Both the position numbers and the translations under genes were made by a program. Positions 10,236 to 23,518 of a stretch of DNA of 32,133 nt are shown piece after piece. Source of the DNA: Paraglomus occultum. Taxonomy: Eukaryota; Glomeromycota; Glomeromycetes; Paraglomerales; Paraglomeraceae. The DNA lies in NCBI GenBank assembly GCA_910592205.1, contig CAJVPJ010000249.1, forward strand, positions 1 to 32,133, written 5' to 3'. The notes below the pieces were generated by a model, which was not told where the DNA came from, searched no databases, and saw nothing but the letters and a program-made list of their open reading frames with translations. Every line of letters starts with the position of its first letter. Within the stretch, counting starts at the first letter, position 1.

Positions 10236-11641
10236 TTCGAAGCTTTTTTACCCTTATCAATGTTTGAGGTGTTGGCGTCGTTGCATGAGGCATATAGATT
10301 TAAGAATGAATTTTTGCGGGTGATATCATTTCCTGGGTCGAGAGGGTGAGTATATAATACAGCGTTGCTGTTCATATTTTCTATCATTTCCTTCATCAAC
10401 GTGATAACACATAAGGTTCGAATGTATATCAACACGTCATCAACTTTTGGCTCAACAATTTAAATATAATGTGGCGCGAAAAATCGGTAATAGTTACCAA
10501 TTTAGAAAATTCTTGCTATTGTAGTCGCGCTTCCAAGATTATATATAAATCTTCTTTATTGTTTGTGTAATAATTATTGCACGAATTTTACCGATGGGAA
10601 ATATGCCAAGTTGAATACAATCCCGTATTGACGCCATAGGTGACTGTTTATATTCTCATCGCAAGTCTATTCATGCGCAAAATGAACACCTCAACGCCGA
10701 GAATCAAGCATTACGTGCATGATTCGTGATTCTTTACTTTAGATCCATTGCAGTGAACGAACAATGTAACGGGCAGAGCCTGTTCGACTGTCAAACGTCT
10801 TGCTGCCACACGGTCGGCTCAATCCAGATCGTTCGTAGAGAAGACTTTCACGCCTTGAAAATGGTAGGGATCTGGCAAACGAGGTTGTTAACAGTTTGGT
10901 AAACACGCGTATGTAACCAATTTTCAATAGACACGGACACGATTTGGAACAATAAGAAATCGAATATAATATGCATTAAAATACATAATGATTGAGCATA
11001 TGTCATTGATTATTACAATAAACATATATCTCTTATGACATGAATGTATAAATTCATCCCTGTTTTTCTGTCTCGATATTTGCCTTCAAACCACTACTGC
11101 ATAATGAACTCGCAAATTAAATACTTGTAGAACTCTCGCCTTTTTAGTTCTCCTCATTACAGAATTAACAGCAAAGATAGTAATAGTTGTATTTAAAAGG
11201 GAATTTTACTAATCACTTCCCGTCCCAATCCCAATCCCCGCTTGCTTTGGTTGTAAAATCACATAGAAGTGCTCTTGTGATTCAAAGCCAATAGACTTGA
11301 ATTATTGTCCATGTTTTTATCAATAGTATTATTAAGTAGCATAACAATGCAATGAACAGTTAATGGTTGCTCAGGTTCAGATCCTCGAGTCGCTTGGGAA
11401 GATCGTGGTGCAATGTTGAGACTTTTTCGCTGGATGCTGTTGAATGGCGAGTGCGAATTAAAATCAAAATTACAGATGATGGTAGCAAATTCAAAGTATT
11501 AGTTTATACGCACATCTTCTACGTTCACGTCGCAGTCTTTCCAAGATTTCTTTATCTACTTTATCCATTGACATACCTACAAACATAAAATTAGTTAAAA
11601 AAAAAGAGGCGCGCGTGTAATAAAAACCATTGAAAACATAC
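10236..11641. other. Mostly non-coding; one ambiguous exon-like patch
   Basis: A minus-strand ORF at 10435-10223 may be the far N-terminal end of the neighbouring pseudogene. A minus-strand ORF at 10927-10739 is unrecognised. On the + strand, about 11375-11510 is protein-like in more than one frame: VETFSLDAVEWRVRIKIKIT in one, DPRVAWEDRGAMLRLFRWML in another after a possible acceptor CTCAG. Neither has a supported start, so I do not call a gene. The rest is AT-rich and empty. Confidence 0.3.
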
Positions 11642-11828
11642 TTCTTGAGATATCCCTGCTTCTAATATGTGTTCGTTGATCCATTTGTCTGTTCTTTCCT
11701 TTCTCCGTCTGGTTGCTGCGCTGACTTTCGCCTGGCCTGTTTGCATCTCCCCTTGATGCTACAAAGTAAAAGATAATGTTGGGGTAAATCAATCAAGTTA
11801 TTGACGGGTTAAAAAAAACTAACAGACT

Positions 11829-13569
11829 CTATACTTTACGTTGCTTTCTAAGCATCCTACTAGTTTCTCCTGTGGCAGGGTCGAAAAACACAAAAGTATC
11901 TGAATTCCTGGGTTCAGGCAGTTTTGGAAAATGAAGCAATCGACTAGTGTAAAACGCTTGCGGATGAACATTTGTTGTGGTTGTTGGCGATTTCACAGGT
12001 ATCGTCTTAACGTTCCTTTTTTTGGGTCCTTGAAATGGTGCTGTGCCATCCTGAAGGAAGCGCCACTTGTAAGTAGCCGCCAATAATTCGGAAGCTTGCG
12101 GTCGTCGTGATGGGTCGGCATCCCAACATCGAAGCATAGCAGCCATGTAATTTTTGGGTGTGCCAGCAATGATGGGCGGCCGCAGTCCGTTACAGACGTC
12201 AACGGCAAGCGAGTAATCATGAGCACGATCGGCGAACGGAGGTTGATTAGAAGATAACTCCCACATTATCATGCCAAGACTGTATATGTCTGATTTCTCT
12301 GTATAGGGATCGCCACGAAGAACTTCAGGCGCTACATATGGGAGTACGCCGTATATATCTGTATCTGCTGATTCGTTCACTGGCCGACACATGCCAAGAT
12401 CAGTTACATATACAAGTTTTTCATGTCGAAGAATATTTCCGCTAAAATCGTGCGACAAAAAGCGAAATAGTTAGCCACCAAAGTCTGTAAAACACATCAT
12501 GTAAACGAATATTGCGTTCTAATAATACATTGTCTCACATTACGTAAACACAGGTCAATGACATCATAAAATTTTTTTTTACCAGTGAAAATCGCGATGT
12601 ACTAATCCCGCATCATGGATCTCTTGTAAACCCTTTGCTACTTTCTCAAATAATGAAATCTTCATCTCCCATGTCAAATCACCAAAGTACTGGCCGAGAT
12701 ACATACGTAGATTGCCATGGTCAGCATATCGCATGACCATTACGTATCTATTGGTCTTTGGATCTCTGCTTACACCATAACAATCGATAATTCCAGACCC
12801 AAGACTGCATCGATGATGAGCGCGCAGCTAATTGGGAAAAAGAGAGAGTTTATGTTATTACGCGTAAAGGCTGACAGTGTATACATAGACGTATGTCTGT
12901 GCATGTATTGTATGTATGTATGTATGTATGTATGTATTGTATGTATGTATGTGTGTATGTATGTATGTGTGTGTGTATGTATGTGTGTGTGTGTGTGTAT
13001 GTATATATAGGGGACGTATGCTTTTATTTATACATACGAACGATGTCAACTTACCTCGTCCAAAAAATCTTTCGTCAGGGTCTCGGAATTATCCAAAAAC
13101 TTCAACGCTACTTTCCCATAAGTTGATGAATTAGCAGCGAACACAGATCCGAAACCACCCTTTGCAATAAACTCTATATCCGTGAACGCATCGTACTCGA
13201 TCCATCGCATAAAATCAAGCGGTGTGTTGGCACTAGACTGCGTCTCTTGAATAAATTTGTCCAACTCTTCGTTTCCGCTAGTCCATGTACCAAATTGTTC
13301 CTCCAACGCCTTGGTATCGCATGGTTTACACCATCCTATCGATGTGCGTGCTTTATTGCATGTAGGGCATCTGTTTGTTCCTTCGATTGCCAACTTGCTA
13401 CGTCTGGTTCGAAATGCATCCTTTGGTATGTTTACGTTAGCCTCTTTTGCTATTGGAACGAATAGGGGAAAAGACCAACTTTTAATTTGTTGTGCGATTG
13501 CTGCATAAAACAGGAGGAGAAACCCAGAACTTTACCCAGAGATCTCAGTATCTTTGCGTAATCTGCCAT
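11829..13569 (-). CDS. Tyrosine-kinase-like protein kinase with N-terminal Cys4 motif
   Basis: Exons read leftward: 13569-13536, 13500-13055, 12827-12583 and 12441-11829. All are in phase, giving 445 residues. Residues 56-72 hold CPTC-x9-CKPC, a possible small zinc-binding unit. The kinase domain starts near residue 115: Gly loop AKGGFGSVF, VALK with Lys145, a likely helix-C Glu160, HRDFHCGNIL (Asp239), DLG instead of DFG (Asp256), YVAPEVLRGDPYTEKSDIYS, and a C-lobe ending near MLRCWDADPSRRPQASELL. All catalytic residues are present, so it should be active and cytosolic. This group is heavily expanded in mycorrhizal fungi; substrates are unknown. The first intron would be only 35 nt. The 3' end is uncertain: a splice from 11835 (GTATAG) to 11758 adds 39 in-phase residues (11758-11642, HQGEMQTGQAKVSAATRRRK onward). 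Confidence 0.9.
12900..13008. repeat. Microsatellite (TGTA)n/(TG)n in a kinase intron
   Basis: About 109 bases of interrupted TGTA tetranucleotide and TG dinucleotide repeats. They lie inside the second intron of the kinase gene (12828-13054). The several ORFs called across it on both strands are repeat artefacts. Confidence 0.95.
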
Positions 13570-14325
13570 GACAAGTTCAGAATTAAATTTGCAGACACCT
13601 TAAAGGTGAAAATGGAATTGATAGAATTTGACACTTTCGACCACAAAGATAAAAAGCAAAGACCATCAAGATTGATATGTTGCAGCTTTCCTTATTAATC
13701 GACCATTTTGTGGCAGCTTGTTTGTTAGTTAGATTCGTACTTCTTGAGCTACAAATGGTAACTGTTTAGCTGTTGTGTTGAGTAACATTGGTCTGTCATT
13801 GAGCTCTTTGGCAATTGCCCAACCCTTGTTGATCCCATGATAAGAATTTGGTGAAACAATGGTTGACGAGCGAGCCAACCAATTTTGGATTGGGGATATG
13901 GGGCTTTTTTTTTTTTTTTGAAAAGTTTGACATTTGACTGTAAGTTTTGAGCCAATGGTATACATTTAGAGAGGGAAAAAAAGGGGGTAGGGTTGTGGTT
14001 GGGCAGTTGGTAATTGGGCGTAAACAATCTTGTACAAAACTGTCAAAGGGAAGGGGAAAAAACGAAAGTAACGGTTGTGACAACAAAATACATGTACTCG
14101 GGAAACAGCGTTGGGGAGAGAAAAGCTCGACATGTATGATGATCGATTATATCCTGTGATGAACAAGAATTGCTTTCTCTGTCTATTGTTTTTCTCCTTT
14201 CAAATGTCGACATCGACGGAACCGATGCTTATTAGACCACGTGATACCGAATAAGGAAATTGATGGTTGCATGTTAGCTGATTTAGGTGGTCTTTCTGCG
14301 AAAAGCACGAGTATATGTGGCTGAA
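13570..14325. other. Region upstream of the kinase; one exon-like fragment
   Basis: This should contain the kinase promoter (just above 13569). On the minus strand, about 13850-13729 reads NSYHGINKGWAIAKELNDRP followed by QLPFVAQEVRI and a stop. It is protein-like but has no clear start or upstream exon. A T13 tract (about 13907-13919) and a purine-rich stretch (13970-14060) explain most overlapping ORFs here. Confidence 0.3.
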
Positions 14326-14597
14326 ATGACGTTCTTTTCCTTCTACGAACTGGATTCGATGATGACGGGATCATGGGTACGTATTGTCACAAATGCGGAA
14401 TCTTTTCTCACGTTTTAAATTTATTGCAGGAACGTGTCACAAACCATCTACCGGCATTTTTAAAATTTGTAGGTTTAGTCGAGATATTCCCGGCGAATCG
14501 TTTCACACGAAGCAAATGCAAATTCAACTTGTTGGTGGGAAATACTTATGAAATCACGTGTACTACCAACAATGAAGGTAATAGTAATAGTAAATAG
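14326..14597 (+). CDS. Possible small spliced gene, unrecognised
   Basis: ATG at 14326 opens a 51-nt exon (MTFFSFYELDSMMTGSW). A consensus intron (14377-14429, GTACGT...TTATTGCAG) leads in phase to 14430-14597 (ERVTNHLPAFLKFVGLVEIF onward), 72 residues in all. A second frame also crosses this intron (GTCHKPSTGIFKICRFSRDI), which weakens the case that either is the real one. No domain is recognised. It may continue past a possible donor at GAAG|GTAATA near 14578. Confidence 0.3.
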
Positions 14598-14652
14598 AAT
14601 TCACTGTTAATCATATTAATATACTAATACAAACACTAATACTTGGACTTAA

Positions 14653-14754
14653 CCCGTTACCGCAAGTCATCATTGTTGGACATTATTGGGGGCGCCAAAG
14701 AATTAGTGCAAAAAAAACCCCCCAACCAATTACATCATCGTAAAATCCAACGGG
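14653..14754. mobile_element. TTAA-flanked 102-bp element, piggyBac-like MITE
   Basis: The sequence runs TTAA-CCCGTT ... AACGGG-TTAA. The TTAA copies are at 14649-14652 and 14755-14758, and CCCGTT/AACGGG are inverted ends. TTAA target duplication with ends starting CCC is the piggyBac signature. The inverted match is only 6 bases, shorter than usual, so this is a candidate. The downstream open frame to 14927 is not recognised. Confidence 0.45.
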
Positions 14755-14927
14755 TTAATTGGTCAAAGAATGTATTGTTATTCCTCAGCCCCAAGACCTG
14801 CATGTTGCAAAAGTTGAGGACAGCCCTCCAATTTTGGAAGTATGAATTTGAGAGCGCGTATCATATAAACACAAACTGCGTGATCAAAGCTTTCGGATGC
14901 GAGACAGCTGTTGTTCATTACACGTGA

Positions 14928-16914
14928 ATTTTTATAACTCTATTAAACAGCAAGTTTATTATCTCATCAATGACAACCTTTGACACAGAGAAAGAAAATA
15001 CTGCGTGCGTGTTATTATATATATATATATTAACGGGTATTCGTGACAATTGGTACTGATTTTAACACCATTATCAAACCGTCTTTCACGCCAATCACAT
15101 TAGTTGATTCTATTCAATAATATTTGTCAACACAAGCTAGCCTTGAGCGTATTGTACTTTTGCATTTAATACAGCGGATTTTGACAATGGCATAAGCTAA
15201 TGAGGCAAAGAAATTGTCCGAATTTCTTGAACCCTGGCCTCTATTATATAATCAAAATGGGTAACCAAAGCTGGTTTTGCACACGCTTTTGTATCTCTCC
15301 TCAGTACACTCTGCTTTGTAACTAAATCGGCACTCAATAGTAATTATAATGTTTCTTGATTTTGTTAACGATCTGGAATTACTAAAATCAATTGTACACA
15401 CTCAACTACATTTTTACTCATCAGTTCTAAATTAACTACATTACACTAAGATTAATACAGCAAGCAGATACTCATTAATATTAATTATGGATCGCCGCTC
15501 CGAAATCATACTTATTTAGGCATCGTGGCCTTACGCTCGTTAATTACTCGGATACAATTATAATTGTATGAAAAGAGAGTGGGTTCGCGTGAAGTTGGAC
15601 TGACGATCGTTAATCAACGTGAGGAAAATCATAATAGTAATGCAAAGTCAGCTGACATGTTCGCTACTAAATTCGATATAACGGGAAACGCCCATGTACG
15701 AATGGCTTTGTCCGTGGTTTTTGATTTTTATAAAACCGTGTCAATATGTCTAGTCTTGATGCTAAAATGCTGTGTTCTCCCACGCGAAATTAAATCAAAC
15801 ATTAAAAATGTGATTTATATACCAATAATTGCGTTTTAATAAAATATTCGATGCGGGGACACACGCTAACGTTTGGTTTAACCATTCTTGTGCTGACTGT
15901 GCGAACGGTTGGTTGGCATGTAATTCATGAAATGTAAATGCTGTCCCCAAGGATTGGCTGAATTTCTTGAGCAGCTAGTTATTAAAGGTTATGCCAGTCG
16001 ATAACACTAGCCACTACGAATTAATTCAGTAGTGCTCTTGTCGAGATGTTTATATTTAAAACAAAGAACTGAGTTATTCAACAAGTCAGATTTATTATGT
16101 AATACCACATGCTCAAGTATAAACCACGCGTTTTATTTTACTTGCGTTTTACATAATAGGCGTATTTTGCCATGGGATTCTTTTAAGTGAAAATAATTAG
16201 CATATTCACATTTTCTTGTTTAAAAGTGAATTTCCTGATAAGCTCTTTTTCAATCGTCAAAAAAAAAAAAGTTGCGGATAGGCATTCGTTTTCTCGGAGC
16301 AATGATTTCATTAATGACTCTCTTTTACAATAATCGAGAAATGTACTTTAGAATAATATACAGATTATAAAAATCTTGATGAATTATTTGGTTTCGTTAA
16401 AGCAAAAGTTGTAACATGTTAAAAGTTACCTCATTTTAAAATATAGGCAAAAGCACTGCTAAAAACTCGGGCATAATTGGATGGCCGCGAAAATATGGTA
16501 ATTTTCTTATTGGAAAGCGAGAGTATTCTAAATTTTTTTATTCTTTTCTCTCGGGTACTTCATAAACTAATAAGAAAATCACGTGTTTAAATCACCATGG
16601 TGAAATAAAAGGCTATTTTTTTGTGTGTGTATTCTGGTGGCTCTAATGAAATAGACAGCACAAAGTCTTGTTTTGCATCGGGTCTTTGCAAATTCGTAAA
16701 GTGTTTATTTAGTCAGTTTACTGCGGTACACCTTCCAAGAGTCCATTTCGTACTTGCAAATCCATACTAACCCCTCCGGAAAATCTTTAATACCTAGCTC
16801 CTGGGTCGCGCGCGGAGAATGCATCAAAGTAATTTAATAAAGCACGATAGAGTTAGTATGAACAAAGTAACGCATGTCAATCAATAACTAGTTATCGAAT
16901 ATCTATAAACTCAC
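14928..16914. other. Long intergenic region downstream of PRMT1
   Basis: About 2 kb, AT-rich. It includes an AT microsatellite near 15016-15030, an A tract at 16259-16270 and a short inverted pair ATTTTCTTATT/AATAAGAAAAT around 16501-16580. An ORF at 15564-15839 has a hydrophobic middle but no recognisable domain and is probably chance. No RNA gene seen. Confidence 0.4.
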
Positions 16915-18775
<1,861 letters not shown>

Positions 18776-21700
18776 GATTTACGTAGAGAGATCGGGGTGT
18801 AATGAAAAGAAAGGCGAATGAAAACTATCAAAGAATTTTGTCAAATTTAGGGTTGGTCTGTTGCACGGCGCCACAGGGAATTTTCAGGGTCAAAAATTAA
18901 AAAGTCAGGAGCGCCATTGTCGCACGAGAGCTACATACATACACACTATCTTGTGGTTTACGTCGTTGAATGGCAACAACTTTGCTACTCTTAATACATT
19001 CGCTATTTATGAACTAATTGACACAACGTAGTAGTAGTACAGCACGAGAATATTTGTTATCGAGAAAATAGATCTTTAATACACAAATTCTGTTCCTACA
19101 ATCGACAATCTTCCTTATCAAATGGAATGGAAGACTTGAATGGATTCCTTGCTCGCAGATTACTGACATACACTCAAGTCAAATCGATGCCGTCTATTAC
19201 GCTATTTGCAAAATCTATTCCAGTTAAGAGCATTACTCACGTTTAAAACTCTGTTTCCCTTCCTTTATTAGCTTTTCGCTATCCGGGACAAAATTAATTG
19301 AGAATTGGAACAAAAATTTTATTTTATGAACTATATTTTCCCAAAGATTAAACTTAACAGATCGCAAAGTTATAGCGGTAAAGTAAAATTCATGTAGCGT
19401 AATAATAGAAACTCGTAACAGTTATTTGAAAATACGTCAATATGATTAACCAATGACAGGATTACTAATGTCTTCAAATCTTGATTATATCTAATACAGA
19501 GTTTAAAATTTTTCCCCCCAGTAATCGCGTGTTTGAGCATCTATTTGTCGAGCGAATAAATTAGCGCAGTAAATAATATTGTTAAAAATTCTTTGACCGT
19601 AAATTGGAAAGTACTAACACGAAAAAGTCTCCGCGCCTTAATTATAATAAAAAGTCTGCTGTGCATTAACCATAAATGCTTTAACGTTTGCCACGCAGAA
19701 CGTCAAGTTAATTTTACATGACGATTTTCTCTTATGCAAAACAAATTGTTCTGCTAAACAACATGTAATACGAAATAAACATAAACATTTTCCAACTGTC
19801 CCAGGTAATGGACGAAATACGTTGTACGATTCTTTATTACACTTATATTGATTACAGCAATCGATCAAGATTTGTATGGCAAATAAAGAAAGCTGTCATT
19901 GTTGATAAGACAACGAAAGCGGGGGACGAGCAGTAAAAAATACGTAGCGGTACATATTATTATTATTATGTTTATCTGCGACTTTATAATTGACCTAATA
20001 GCCGTGTACATGGTATTCGGTTTTTAGAGGAAAAAGATAAGACTTTAACTTCCCCGAGTCGTTTGAAGTCAGCCGTACGACTGAACTGGTCAGGACAAGG
20101 TGCAGTAATTACATTTAAATAAATGTATTTGATTATTGGAATGCGACAATCAACACCATCTGAAGGAGAATACAAAAATCCGTGCCCTGATGTGAACTGT
20201 GAACACGATGACGATGAGTGCGAGGTAGTGAGAAAGATGATGAAAACGTAATTATAACGTACTGTTTGCTTTACACCATGTAATACTTAGATATTTTATT
20301 CGTTAATCACGCATGAAGTTGGTCCAGGACATCTTGGATGAGGCAGTCGAAGCATCTTCCGTCGAGAAGAAGGTCTCCACTATTTTCTTCAATTAATATA
20401 ACAAGACATCATACTATTATATTGCTTACACCCAATTTGAACATCTCTATATAGCAGGGTAAGGTCTGATGCTAAAAAAAAGCCGTGATAAGTAAATTCT
20501 GATAAAGTGGAGAGATTGTTGTCAAAAACGTTTTTAACATGTTACAGTAACAGTCACTTAACAATTCACAAAATATTAATTAATAATAATATTATTATAA
20601 TATACAGTTACACAAAAATAATTATTTGACATGAATTTTCTCTTTGACAATATAAATAATATGATAGCAACTATTGTAATGATAATGAACTTATACATCT
20701 TGTTAAGCTTTATCATGTTACAGTATTCAAGTATATTTAACCATCAAGGTGCTATTATTTTGTTTGCATTCATTTCTGGTAATAATAATTCTTGAACAAA
20801 TTGTTTGAATTAATTTGCAAACAAAACATTTAGTTAAAGTGTTGTCTCTTCAAAGTTGTATGCTTTTTTACTTTTGTGAACAGATTCTCTTAAAACTCAC
20901 ATAAACAAACACAGAATTGATGGAAAATACATCATTAAATATCTTGTAAAAATTTGGAAGTAACAAATACACGCAGACAAAGATAGTAATTTAAATAGCT
21001 ACAATTTTACTATAAAAAATTATTTTACTTTTTTATTATTAATTTGACTTTGAACGTCTAATGGTATTAGCGTCTGATGTTTGATACTTAATATTTCGAA
21101 TGTCTAATGCTTTTGGCGTCTGATGTTTAGCCCTTAATGAGTTGAACGTTTAATGCTTTGCATTGCTTATTTGGCATTTAATGTATAGAGTGATTAGTAT
21201 TTTCAGCATAGAAAAGTCTTGATGACTTGAAAACAAGTAGTGATTTTACTATGTTGCGAACATTTAATAACTTTCTTAACCAACATGATAAAAGACTATG
21301 GTTCCGATGTGGTTAATGTGAATAAGAGAGATTGATATCGTATCGTACAAAAATATAATTATAACTGTTGGATAAATTGTAATCAATTGTTCGCGGTTCG
21401 AACGTATTGTTCAGTTAACACATCGATGAAGTAATCTCATTGCTATATACATTATTATTGCGTCGTTATTATCAACTGAGTATGGATAACATCCTACCTA
21501 GGGAGTGAACAGCTCATGTTGGGAAAATATTCTATCGAGTATTCGACAATTTGAAGTTCTTCATTCATAATCGGTTTGCTGTCCGGTTTACTGAACTGGA
21601 GTTTAGATCCGATGATGATTAGTAATATTAATTAATTACTAATGGATTCGACGTTTAGCCTATGATAGTGTATTCGTCGATGAAATGGTCGGGTTTTCGG

Positions 21701-22648
21701 GAATATTCGTCTAGCTATAACATAGATGGCTATTGTGGTATAGTTTATAACGATAGTCAACACGAGCCCAATCACTAAAGCGATGCTGAGAAGAACCCTC
21801 AGGTTAGGCTCATCGCGTTCACATATTTTGACTAATTTTGGTTTGCTCTCCTAATTACAGTTAATAGTTTTTATTTTTAAAATGTAAATAATGTTATCTT
21901 ACTATTTATTACGTGTTTCAAAACAAGCCCATTATTCACTTTATTAAACTAGCCCTGTGGATTTATTTATCAGTTTCTTTATCAATATCTGCAATAATGC
22001 CTTCAGCTCTTTTTTTTTTTTGGCAAGTCAGATCTATTTACATTAAATGGAGTGAAACTCCAATCAGATAATTTCATATTCCTTTTTTTGATTGTAAGAA
22101 CTTTATCATCAGAATATAAATACTAATACTAATACCTTATTATTGCATCATAAATAGCAGGTTCAATCGGTCATTATATTTAAGAAGTTTATCAATACAA
22201 TTCTCAGCCCTACTCTATCAATTCAATTCACTCTTCTTAATTATTATGATTGTTTTTTGCTTTTTCATCCAGTTTTAGAATTTTTTTTTTTAATTTTTCT
22301 TTCAGCTAAAAGTGTTTGATATTTTCAAGGATATAATATTGTTATTTGCCATATTTACTTATTATTATAATTTTACCTGCATATGTTTTATTTTATCACC
22401 CTTATTACAACTTTATAGTATGTATTTAGACATAGAAACAACAAAAAGTTAGCGAATATGATAGCCAAAAAAATTAGTATAACATCAAAGAAAGAATTTA
22501 CTATTATTTTAAAACTGTTTGAACTTTGGTTGTATTTTAAAAAGCGACAGTAACATTATATGCCACCTTTCCAAAACATCATTGGTTACTTAATCGATTT
22601 TTCTGCCATACCTTTTTATTTACGTCACATAATAATATGTTCACTTTG
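18776..22648. other. Large intergenic region, largely empty
   Basis: Almost 3.9 kb. The first part holds the PRMT1 promoter. Short ORFs at 19868-19638 (-) and 20175-19984 (-) show nothing recognisable. A GC-richer patch at 20312-20395 reads MKLVQDILDEAVEASSVEKK on the + strand before a stop; it could be a stray exon. A 46-bp tandem repeat is listed separately. No RNA gene or transposase seen. Confidence 0.4.
21056..21193. repeat. Degenerate 46-bp tandem repeat, three units
   Basis: Units start at 21056 (GTCTAATGGTATTAGCGTCT), 21102 (GTCTAATGCTTTTGGCGTCT) and 21148 (GTTTAATGC...). The spacing is exactly 46 bases. Units 1 and 2 share GTCTAATG and GCGTCTGATGTTT. The third is much decayed. Confidence 0.75.
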
Positions 22649-23031
22649 TTACAGTAAACCATCTCTAAAACTTCTTGCCACTCTGCTTAATTCAATATTA
22701 CGTCGTAACGCTGTAAAGTTATCCACGTCTTTTCGTGCAACGAATGAATTGTCTGGCAGTTGTTCGATAAATTCAGTCATCGCTCTCGGATAGGCCGTCA
22801 GCATCCCGTATCGTTTTCATGATGTATGTAACCAATCATTGCTTCCGCAAGCAAAGATTCCGTAATTCACAGTAGTAAGGATGTCTTGACTTAAATTAGC
22901 AAATTTTCTGTTTCTGTAAAGCAGTGAGTGAAATCTGGAATTTTTTCGTTATTGATTGGTGAGGGCTGATTAACAGTCAGCGGAAGATGATTTGGCAATC
23001 TTCTGGGGAAAGTAAAAGTGGAAGGACACAT
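22649..23031 (-). pseudogene. Unrecognised gene, frame-broken
   Basis: Read leftward, strong protein-like segments follow each other in different frames. From ATG at 23031: MCPSTFTFPRRLPNHLPLTV, then NQPSPINNEKIPDFTHCFTE, ending at a TAA. In another frame: LAEAMIGYIHHENDTG. Then a third segment: MLTAYPRAMTEFIEQLPDNS, FVARKDVDNFTALRRNIELS and RVARSF to a stop at 22649. No GT-AG pair I can see joins them, so shifts are likely. I do not recognise the family. An alternative is a real gene with short introns I failed to place. Confidence 0.45.
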
Positions 23032-23088
23032 AGTAATAGAAGGTTTATTTATTGTGCTACATGAGCGACCGGAATTATATATTTTTTA

Positions 23089-23518
23089 CAAGTCAGTCTG
23101 GATAAGTCGGTTTTGGCTTAAGTCGGCCAAAATCTTTTCACCTTTTTTTTTTTAATTAAAAAAAATTTTCTTTTTGATAAGTCGGTCTCGTGGGATCAAT
23201 GTATAACGTGACACATTTTTATCACTGCTCGTACGATGCAGATCTTACTTGTTACGTGCCATTAAAGATCATACGATCAAAGCATACAGCAATCAAAATG
23301 GTTTATTTGATGTTGGGGCAAAAACTATGTACGCTTAAGAAAAAAGCAAATCGCTTCTCTAAATCAAGCAGGGTCTGCAAGTTATTTTGCTTTTCCGATG
23401 TAATTATTAATAATTAGTAAGGCCTAATTAAACGGCTTAATATTTATCAAATGATTCTCGATAATAAGTAGGTCTTAGAGATCAAACCCGGTTGGCCGAC
23501 TTATCGAGACTGACTGCG
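23089..23518. mobile_element. 430-bp TA-flanked element with inverted ends
   Basis: The left end CAAGTCAGTCTGGATAAGTC (from 23089) matches the reverse of the right end, CGCAGTCAGTCTCGATAAGT, over about 20 bases. TA lies outside both ends (23087-23088 and 23519-23520). An extra internal copy of GATAAGTCGGTCTCGTGGG is at about 23178. The 75-codon ORF inside (23190-23417) resembles no transposase. It is probably a non-autonomous Tc1/mariner/pogo-type element. Confidence 0.65.

Noticed and set aside
12717-13134. Several Tyr/Cys/Val- or His/Thr-rich ORFs on both strands
   Set aside because: They translate the TGTA/TG microsatellite inside a kinase intron and have no independent support.
13729-14166. 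Lys-rich and Pro/Phe-rich ORFs around the T13 tract
   Set aside because: They arise from homopolymer and purine-rich sequence; only the terminal NSYHGINKGWAIAKELNDRP stretch merited a note.
14643-14927. 94-codon + strand ORF after the spliced small ORF
   Set aside because: Several frames on both strands are open here, it overlaps the TTAA-flanked element, and no domain is visible.
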